Shown here: positions 58,546 through 64,000 of the stretch, in pieces
Position numbering within the stretch: the first letter of the stretch is position 1
Layout: each line of letters opens with the position of its first letter
DNA from: Lichenicoccus sp963693035
GTDB taxonomy: Bacteria; Pseudomonadota; Alphaproteobacteria; Acetobacterales; Acetobacteraceae
Length of the DNA stretch: 64,000 nucleotides
Assembly: GCA_963693035.2 (NCBI GenBank)
Contig: CAXMMQ010000009.1
Span: 1 to 64,000 of the forward strand
Reading direction: 5' to 3'
The notes under the pieces: model-generated
Database searches by the model: none
The model's input: the letters and a program-made list of their open reading frames with translations, nothing else
What the model was told of the DNA's origin: nothing
Position numbers and translations under genes: made by a program

Positions 58546-59043
58546 TTACTTCTCAGCGGCGTCTTTCAGTTGCGTGAGCCAATCGGCTGCGTTCTGGATC
58601 AATTCTGCCAAGGAAATGAACCAGCTCACCAGAGCCCCGGTGATCGACTCCATGACCTCGACTTCGGTCATGCCGTCGGGACGCGACTGAATGGTGAAGG
58701 CGTGGATTGCTCGGGCGACAGAGACCTGGTCGGTCCAGGCTAGCCTGCTGTCTGGCTCAAACTGGCGAAGGGTCGAGGTGATCTGGGAGCCGCTGCTCGT
58801 TCACTGAAAGCGACGCCCGACAGCAGGGGCACCCTTGATCGAAGTCCGGCCGATTGCCGTCTGCCAGTCAGGCCAGTGCGCGATGTCGGACAAGAGCGCC
58901 CAGACTTTAGCCTGCAGAGCGGCGATTCCGATACTCGCCTCCGCCTTGACTGGCGCGTCTTCCACGATCCGACCACCTCCAGCAAAATCGTTCAGGCGCT
59001 CCTGCGACACCCCGCAAGCTGAGAGGATCGACATGACGAGCAA
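58546..59043 (-). pseudogene. SRPBCC (START-like) lipoprotein gene with premature stop
   Basis: The minus-strand frame starts near TTG 59043 or ATG 59034 and runs through a lipobox (SILSACG). It continues into an SRPBCC domain (ASIGIAALQAKVWALLSD, WPDWQTAIG, GAPAVGRRFQ), then a TGA at 58801-58803. The same frame continues past the stop for 84 more codons (SGSQITSTLRQFEPDSRLAW, then AIHAFTIQSRPDGMTEVE), ending at TAA 58546-58548. Relatives have Trp at the stop position, so TGG to TGA is the likely single mutation. About 85 residues are lost unless the stop is read through. Confidence 0.8.
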
Positions 59044-59264
59044 GGCAGTGCCGGGCTGACGGGAGGACCAATCGAACGGGTCACTGCCGATGCCTTCGCA
59101 TGGGCCAAATAGACGCATCGGCCAGGACCTTTCCGTGATCGGCAGCCTGGACCGGGTCACGCTGAGAAGTGGAGGCCGCGTTGAAGTCTGTAGCGGAACA
59201 TGCTGGCGAGCTACTTCCTGTTGCGGACCATCTTCGTGTCGGATCCGAGAGCCGTCGTCTGGCC

Positions 59265-59834
59265 CTAAACCGGGGCGGGTGGCGCTGCCGTCTCGAATAG
59301 CGCGAAGCTGCGTATCGCGCTGTTCACCATTTCCGTGCGCTCCGCCTCGTCCAGCTTCGCCTCCTTCAGCGTGTCGTTGAAGCTGAGCCACAGGTTTTCG
59401 CCGTTGCCGTGGTTCAGGAACCGGCTGGCCAGCCGGATCACCGGGTCCTCGGCCGCCATCACCTGCTTGCGCAGCAGGGCGCCGCCCAGGCGCGACCCTT
59501 CCAGCACGTAGGTGGCGCCGAGCATCGCGGCGGGGCTGTCGATCCAGTCGACCGCCTGCTCCTCAGGGTCCGCCAGCGGGGGCTCCTCGCCCTCGAGCTG
59601 CCGGATGTCGGCGAGCAGGGCGGCGCGGCGCGTCCGCCAGGTCCAGTCCGGCAACAGGTATACGACGCCGGCTTGCTCGAGCGCGATCTCCAGCGGCACC
59701 AGGGCCGCCGCCTGAGCGTGCAGGAAGCGGCCGTATGAGGGGCGCTCGTCAAGCGGCAGCGTGCTCATCCGGGCGTCCAGCCGCTGGTGCGCCGCCTGCG
59801 TTCCCTGACGCAGCACGGCCCTGAGTTCGTTCAT
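59265..59834 (-). CDS. Heme oxygenase-like (biliverdin-producing) protein
   Basis: This encodes 189 aa. The heme-oxygenase fold is suggested by the N-terminal helix with the axial His (LRQGTQAAHQRLDARM, His about 17) and by GATYVLEGSRLGGALLRKQV, which contains the distal Gly-rich helix. The length is usual for bacterial heme oxygenases, which cleave heme to biliverdin, CO and iron. No bacteriophytochrome or heme-uptake gene is adjacent, so the product could serve iron release. It is divergent from fabD. Confidence 0.88.
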   Translation of the reverse strand: MNELRAVLRQGTQAAHQRLDARMSTLPLDERPSYGRFLHAQAAALVPLEIALEQAGVVYLLPDWTWRTRRAALLADIRQLEGEEPPLADPEEQAVDWIDSPAAMLGATYVLEGSRLGGALLRKQVMAAEDPVIRLASRFLNHGNGENLWLSFNDTLKEAKLDEAERTEMVNSAIRSFALFETAAPPAPV

Positions 59835-59971
59835 GGCGATCGTGTCCCCATAGATTTGCCGCGCAGGCCCGGGTGCCGGTACCGCATTTCTGCGCCTCCC
59901 CGCACGACATTGACATCCTCATGACCTGTCCGTCATGTCCAGCTCTTCACGCCGGATCGGATCGTGCACGC

Positions 59972-60943
59972 ATGCCCGTTTACGCCTTCATCTTCCCCGG
60001 ACAGGGCAGCCAGTTCGCAGGCATGGGACGCGACCTCGCGGCCGCCTTCGCTCCGGCCCGGGAAGTCTTCGAGGAGGTCGACGACGCGCTGGGCGAACGG
60101 CTGTCCAAGCTGATGTTCTCCGGGCCGATCGAGGACCTTACTCTGACCCAGAACACCCAGCCGGCGCTGATGGCGGTGTCGCTCGCGGTGCTGCGGGTGC
60201 TGCAGCGCGAGGCCGGGTTCGATATCGCCGCGCGCGCCGCCGTGGTGGCCGGGCATTCGCTGGGCGAGTATTCGGCGCTGGCCGCGGCAGGCAGCTTCGA
60301 CGTGGCGGGTGCGGCGCGGCTGCTGCGGCTGCGTGGCACGGCAATGCGGCGTGCCGTGCCGGCGGGCGAGGGAGGCATGGCGGCGCTGCTCGGCGCCGAG
60401 CTCGACCAGGCGCGCGAGATCTGCGTCGCCGCATCCGTGGTGCGTCTCGAGGGTCAGCCGGACCGGCATGAGGTCATCGAGGTCGCCAACGACAATGGTG
60501 GCGGCCAGGTAGTGATCTCCGGCACCCTCGGCGCGATCACGCGCGCCATCGAGATCGCCCGCGAGCGCGGCATCCGGCGCGCGATGCCGCTGCCGGTATC
60601 GGCCCCGTTCCATTGCTCGCTGATGGCGCCGGCGGCGGACGCGATGCGCGAGGCGCTCGGGGACGCAACCATCGCGGCTCCCCGGCTGCCGCTGATCGCC
60701 AACGTCACCGCCGCCAAGGCAACCTCCCCGGACGAGATACGCGACCTGCTGGTGCGCCAGGTCACCGGCACCGTGCGCTGGCGCGAGAGCGTGCAGGCGA
60801 TGACGGCACTCGGCGTCGACAGCTTCATCGAGCTCGGCGCCGGCAAGGTGCTGTCCGGCCTGTGCAAGCGCATCGCGCCCGACGCCGCCACGCGCAGCGC
60901 GGGAACGCCCGAAGACATAGAAGAGCTGCTCAAGCTCCTCTGA
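59972..60943 (+). CDS. fabD: Malonyl-CoA:ACP transacylase
   Basis: This encodes 323 aa from ATG 59972 (MPVYAFIFPGQGSQFAGMGRD); a longer frame to 59873 adds 33 unrelated residues. FabD loads malonate onto ACP. The nucleophile Ser is in VAGHSLGEYSALAA (about residue 93), the Arg in LRLRGTAM, and the catalytic His in PVSAPFHCSLM. It is first of the fabD-fabG-acpP-fabF set. Confidence 0.97.
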   Translation: MPVYAFIFPGQGSQFAGMGRDLAAAFAPAREVFEEVDDALGERLSKLMFSGPIEDLTLTQNTQPALMAVSLAVLRVLQREAGFDIAARAAVVAGHSLGEYSALAAAGSFDVAGAARLLRLRGTAMRRAVPAGEGGMAALLGAELDQAREICVAASVVRLEGQPDRHEVIEVANDNGGGQVVISGTLGAITRAIEIARERGIRRAMPLPVSAPFHCSLMAPAADAMREALGDATIAAPRLPLIANVTAAKATSPDEIRDLLVRQVTGTVRWRESVQAMTALGVDSFIELGAGKVLSGLCKRIAPDAATRSAGTPEDIEELLKLL

Positions 60944-60974
60944 TCGTCGACCTTACTGCGGGAGAGACCCATCG

Positions 60975-61718
60975 ATGTTCAGGCTTGATGGCAGGACCGC
61001 CCTGGTGACCGGCGCCTCGGGCGGCATCGGCGCGGCCATCGCGCGGGCCCTGCACGGCCAGGGCGCCACCGTGGTTCTATCCGGGACGCGCCGAGAAGCG
61101 CTCGACACGCTCGCCGAGGCACTGGAGCACCAGCGGGTGCATGTCTGTCCCGCCGACCTTTCCGATCCCGCCGCACCCGATGCGCTGGTGGCGGGCGCGG
61201 AGCGGGCCGCCGGCAAGGGCCTGGACATCCTGGTCAACAATGCCGGCCTGACCCGCGACGGGCTCGGACTGCGGATGAAGGACGACGACTGGAGCCGGGT
61301 GCTGGAGGTCGATCTCGCGGCACCCTTCCGGCTCTGCCGTGCGGCGCTGAAGGGCATGGTGCGCCGGCGCTCCGGGCGCATCGTCTCGATCTCCAGCATC
61401 GTGGGCGTCACCGGCAATGCGGGGCAGGCGAACTACGCCGCCGCCAAGGCCGGCATGATCGGCATGAGCAAGTCGCTGGCGCAGGAGGTCGGCTCGCGCG
61501 GCATCACCGTTAACGTGGTCGCGCCCGGCTTCGTGGAGACCGCGATGACCGATGCGCTGCCGGAGGCGCAGCGCGCGAAGCTCGCTGCCGCGATCCCGCT
61601 CGGGCGCCTGGGACAGCCGTCCGATATCGCCGCCGCGGTCGCCTATCTCGCCACCGACGAGGCAGGCTGGGTGACCGGGGCCACGCTGCATGTGAATGGC
61701 GGCATGGCGATGACATGA
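60975..61718 (+). CDS. fabG: 3-oxoacyl-ACP reductase
   Basis: This encodes 247 aa, a short-chain dehydrogenase. The NADP-binding motif is VTGASGGIGAAIA, followed by NNAGLT. The catalytic triad is Ser in SISSIVGVTG and Tyr/Lys in NYAAAKAG. The C-terminus ends in TLHVNGGMAM, typical of FabG. It follows fabD after 31 bp and reduces the 3-keto group made by FabF. Confidence 0.97.
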   Translation: MFRLDGRTALVTGASGGIGAAIARALHGQGATVVLSGTRREALDTLAEALEHQRVHVCPADLSDPAAPDALVAGAERAAGKGLDILVNNAGLTRDGLGLRMKDDDWSRVLEVDLAAPFRLCRAALKGMVRRRSGRIVSISSIVGVTGNAGQANYAAAKAGMIGMSKSLAQEVGSRGITVNVVAPGFVETAMTDALPEAQRAKLAAAIPLGRLGQPSDIAAAVAYLATDEAGWVTGATLHVNGGMAMT

Positions 61719-61960
61719 AAGGCGAACCCGGAGCGCAGGAACCGCGAAACTTTCATCAGCCCGCAACCCTTGCGCCATGGACGGCGGAGGCGCATCGATC
61801 CGGTGCCTTGGCGAGCGATGAAATTCCATGCTAATCGCCCGCTGCTTCGTCCGGAGCAGGGCGGCAGGGTTCGGGGTCAAGGCGTGACTTTGGATGCCAA
61901 CAACAGGACGAACGGGTTCGAACCGCGGGTTTTTCCGGGGCAGAGAGGAAGCAGGATCAG

Positions 61961-62200
61961 ATGAGCGAGATCGCCGACAAGGTTAAGAAGATCGTCGTGG
62001 AGCACCTGGGCGTCGAGGAGAGCAAGGTGACCCCCGAGGCTTCCTTTATCGACGACCTCGGCGCCGACAGTCTCGATACGGTCGAGCTGGTCATGGCTTT
62101 CGAGGAAGCATTCGGAGTGGAGATCCCCGAGGACGCGGCCGAGAAGATCTCCACCGTGAAGGATGCGATCGACTACATCGAGAAGCAGAAGAGCGCCTGA
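61961..62200 (+). CDS. acpP: Acyl carrier protein
   Basis: This encodes 79 aa, acidic and helical. The phosphopantetheine Ser lies in GADSLDTVELVMAFEE (about residue 37), the perfect DSL motif. It starts MSEIADKVKKIVVEHLGVEE. A 242-bp gap after fabG probably holds its own promoter, as is common because ACP is made in excess. fabF follows 24 bp later. Confidence 0.98.
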   Translation: MSEIADKVKKIVVEHLGVEESKVTPEASFIDDLGADSLDTVELVMAFEEAFGVEIPEDAAEKISTVKDAIDYIEKQKSA

Positions 62201-62224
62201 ACTCCAGGAGGCGGGGCTCACCCC

Positions 62225-63508
62225 ATGTTACCCATGCTGAGCGGAGCCGGGGCGCGTCGGGTTGTCGTGACCGGCATGGGCATCGCGGGACCGCTGGGCG
62301 TGGGCGTCAGGCAGTTCTGGTCGCGGCTGGTCGAGGCGGAGAGCGGCATCCGTTCGATCACCTCGTTCGATGCCTCCGGGCTGCCGGCGCAGGTCGCTGG
62401 CGAGGTGCCGGCCGGCACCCGTGAGACCGGCCGCCTCGATCTCGACGAGTGGGTGCCGCACAAGGACCAGAAGAAGATGGATCGCTTCATCCATCTCGGC
62501 ATGGTCGCCGCAATCGAGGCGGTGGAGGATGCCGGCTGGATGCCGACCGGGGAGGCCGACCAGTGCGCGACCGGCGTGATGATCGGGTCGGGCATCGGCG
62601 GCCTGCAGAGCATCTACGAAGCCTCGGTGCAGGTGCATGAGGGCCGCGCCCGCAGGCTGTCGCCATTCTTCATCCCGTCCGCGCTGATCAACCTGGTCTC
62701 GGGCCACGTCTCGATCCGCTACGGCTTCAAGGGGCCCAATCATTCCGCGGTCACCGCCTGCGCCACCGGCGTGCACGCGATCGGCGATGCGGCCCGCCTG
62801 ATCCTGCTGGGCGACGCCGACGTCATGGTCGCCGGCGGCGCCGAGGCCGCGGTCTGCGAACTGGGCATCGCCGGGTTCTGCGCCTCGCGCGCGCTCTCGA
62901 CGGCTTTCAACGCCACCCCGTCGCGCGCCTCGCGACCCTGGGACCGCGACCGCGATGGCTTCGTCATGGGCGAAGGCGCCGGCATCGTGGTGCTCGAGGA
63001 ATACGGGCATGCAAGCAGACGCGGCGCCAAGATCTACGGCGAGGTGCTCGGCTACGGCCTGTCGGGCGATGCGCACCACATCACCGCTCCCCCAGAAGGT
63101 CATGTCGGAGCCTATCGCGCGATGGTCGCCGCCCTGAAGAGCGCGCGCCTCACGCCGGCCGACATCGGCTACGTGAACGCGCACGGCACCTCGACGATGG
63201 CCGACGACCTCGAGCTCGACGCGGTGGAGCGGCTGTTCGGCCACGCCGCGCGGGGGCTCGCGATGTCCTCCACCAAGTCCGCCACCGGGCATCTGCTCGG
63301 GGCCGCCGGCGCGATCGAGGCGATCTTCTCGCTGCTGGCGATCCGCGACGGCGTCGTGCCGCCGACGCTGAACCTGGATCATCCGAGCCGCGAGAGCGTG
63401 ATCGACCGGGTGCCGCATACCGCCCAGGAGCGTCCGGTGCGCCATGCGCTGTCGAACAGCTTCGGCTTCGGGGGCACCAATGCCAGCATCGTCCTCGGCG
63501 GAGCTTGA
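62225..63508 (+). CDS. fabF: 3-oxoacyl-ACP synthase II (KAS II)
   Basis: This encodes 427 aa from ATG 62225 (AGGAGG 13 bases upstream); ATG 62234 is close by. It elongates acyl-ACP with malonyl-ACP. The active-site Cys is in SAVTACATGVHAIGDA, and the two His are in VNAHGTSTMADDLE and SNSFGFGGTNAS (with TKSATGHLLGAAGAI). The family start VVVTGMGIAGPLG is present. Confidence 0.97.
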   Translation: MLPMLSGAGARRVVVTGMGIAGPLGVGVRQFWSRLVEAESGIRSITSFDASGLPAQVAGEVPAGTRETGRLDLDEWVPHKDQKKMDRFIHLGMVAAIEAVEDAGWMPTGEADQCATGVMIGSGIGGLQSIYEASVQVHEGRARRLSPFFIPSALINLVSGHVSIRYGFKGPNHSAVTACATGVHAIGDAARLILLGDADVMVAGGAEAAVCELGIAGFCASRALSTAFNATPSRASRPWDRDRDGFVMGEGAGIVVLEEYGHASRRGAKIYGEVLGYGLSGDAHHITAPPEGHVGAYRAMVAALKSARLTPADIGYVNAHGTSTMADDLELDAVERLFGHAARGLAMSSTKSATGHLLGAAGAIEAIFSLLAIRDGVVPPTLNLDHPSRESVIDRVPHTAQERPVRHALSNSFGFGGTNASIVLGGA

Positions 63509-63546
63509 AGCGCTGGCCTGACCGGACCTGACGCCGGCATCCTGTC

Positions 63547-64000
63547 ATGATGCGCCGCTTCCTGATGCCGCTGTTCCTGTCGATCCTGCTCGCGGGCGCC
63601 ACCGCGCTTGGCGGCGTCTGGCTGTATGGCAGGCCGGGTCCGCTGGCGCGGGACCAGGCCATCGTCATCCCGCATGGCGGCCTGGCGACCGTGGGTGCCG
63701 CCCTGCAGCGGAACGGCGCCCTGCCGGATGGGGCTGCCGCGCTGCTCGGCTTCAGGCTGGCCGCCCGGCTGACCCGTGACCAGGGGCCGGTGCATGCCGC
63801 GGAGCTGGGCTTCCCGGCGCAGGCCTCGGTGCGCGACCTGCTGCTGGTGCTGCGCACGGCGCGGCCGGTGCAGCATGACCTGACCATCCCGGAGGGCCTG
63901 ACCGCGGCACAGATCGCGGTGCTGGTGGCGGGTGCCGCGGCCCTGGTGGGGCCGGCGCCGGTGCCCCAGGAAGGCAGCGTGATGCCCGACACCTACGCCT
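63547..64000 (+). CDS. mltG: Endolytic murein transglycosylase MltG, N-terminal part
   Basis: ATG 63547 (or ATG 63550) opens a frame that runs to the window edge, about 151 codons seen. The first 25 residues are a basic-hydrophobic membrane anchor (MMRRFLMPLFLSILLAG). Then come LTIPEGLTAAQIA and EGSVMPDTYA, the signature of the YceG/MltG family, which cuts nascent glycan strands and terminates peptidoglycan synthesis. The catalytic Glu lies beyond the end. It is 38 bp after fabF, the usual fabF-mltG neighbourhood. Confidence 0.92.
   Translation, partial: MMRRFLMPLFLSILLAGATALGGVWLYGRPGPLARDQAIVIPHGGLATVGAALQRNGALPDGAAALLGFRLAARLTRDQGPVHAAELGFPAQASVRDLLLVLRTARPVQHDLTIPEGLTAAQIAVLVAGAAALVGPAPVPQEGSVMPDTYA

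Noticed and set aside
61915..61924. GGTTCGAACC, resembling a tRNA T-arm
   Set aside because: No anticodon arm, D-arm or acceptor stem can be placed around it; it is a short palindrome in the acpP leader.

Overview
This is a 64 kb chromosomal window of very high G+C DNA from an alphaproteobacterium, most likely an acetic-acid-bacterium relative (Acetobacteraceae, Rhodospirillales). The family is inferred, not proven. It rests on four things: an F1-only ATP synthase operon (atpHAGDC without F0 genes), priA at the same locus, a mannitol dehydrogenase/transaldolase sugar-alcohol operon, and large multidomain glycosyltransferases rich in coiled coils. I see no rRNA, tRNA, CRISPR array, insertion sequence or prophage.

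Layout. (1) 1-294 is the 3' end of priA. (2) 312-20982 is a glycan-modification island: multidomain glycosyltransferases on both strands (GT-A/DxD plus GT4, GT2 plus GT4, GT4 plus GT4), interleaved with FkbM-type and other methyltransferases and coiled-coil proteins. One large glycosyltransferase is split by a 9-base C/G homopolymer (1657-1665). A lower-GC methyltransferase gene (13782-14948) lies between an intact FkbM-like gene and a second, truncated copy of that gene's 3' end. (3) 21096-22338 holds a YceI lipocalin-like protein and a 2H phosphoesterase. (4) 22393-27357 is atpHAGDC. (5) 27439-30079 has two more multidomain methyltransferases. (6) 30071-33379 has small proteins, a decayed aldo/keto reductase, mannitol dehydrogenase and a transaldolase-family protein. 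(7) 33492-34346 is a serine hydrolase. (8) 34361-37745 is a tightly overlapping bioB-queE-queC-queD-queF operon for biotin and queuosine precursor synthesis. (9) 38025-41308 has a small ORF, an ArsB-like pump, a DMT-type protein and an MFS transporter. (10) 41305-43397 is sucCD, divergent from a ferritin-like diiron protein. (11) 44622-46502 is mntR/mntH, with a palindromic candidate MntR operator. (12) 46589-54157 is an accessory stretch: a leaderless OpuAC-like binding protein, methyltransferases, a YdcF protein, a 43-codon ORF overlapping a GH16 protein with two kinds of tandem repeat, and an OGFr-domain protein behind a long hairpin. (13) 54188-58477 is a promoter, a tandem glycine riboswitch, and gcvT-gcvP without gcvH. 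(14) 58546-59043 is an SRPBCC lipoprotein gene killed by one stop codon. (15) 59265-64000 has a heme-oxygenase-like gene and then fabD-fabG-acpP-fabF and the start of mltG.

How it fits together. Housekeeping blocks (energy, TCA cycle, fatty acids, glycine cleavage, queuosine, biotin) alternate with accessory blocks that build or modify surface glycans. The island has many glycosyl- and methyltransferases but no initiating transferase, flippase, polymerase or ABC exporter inside the window. It may therefore decorate an acceptor made elsewhere, such as a protein, lipid or existing polysaccharide. The most unusual items are the homopolymer-split glycosyltransferase, the remnant duplication around the low-GC methyltransferase, the shared SWR(M/V)(T/S) tail on three otherwise different proteins, the GH16 repeat protein with its overlapping micro-ORF, and the hairpin that buries the ribosome binding site of the OGFr gene.
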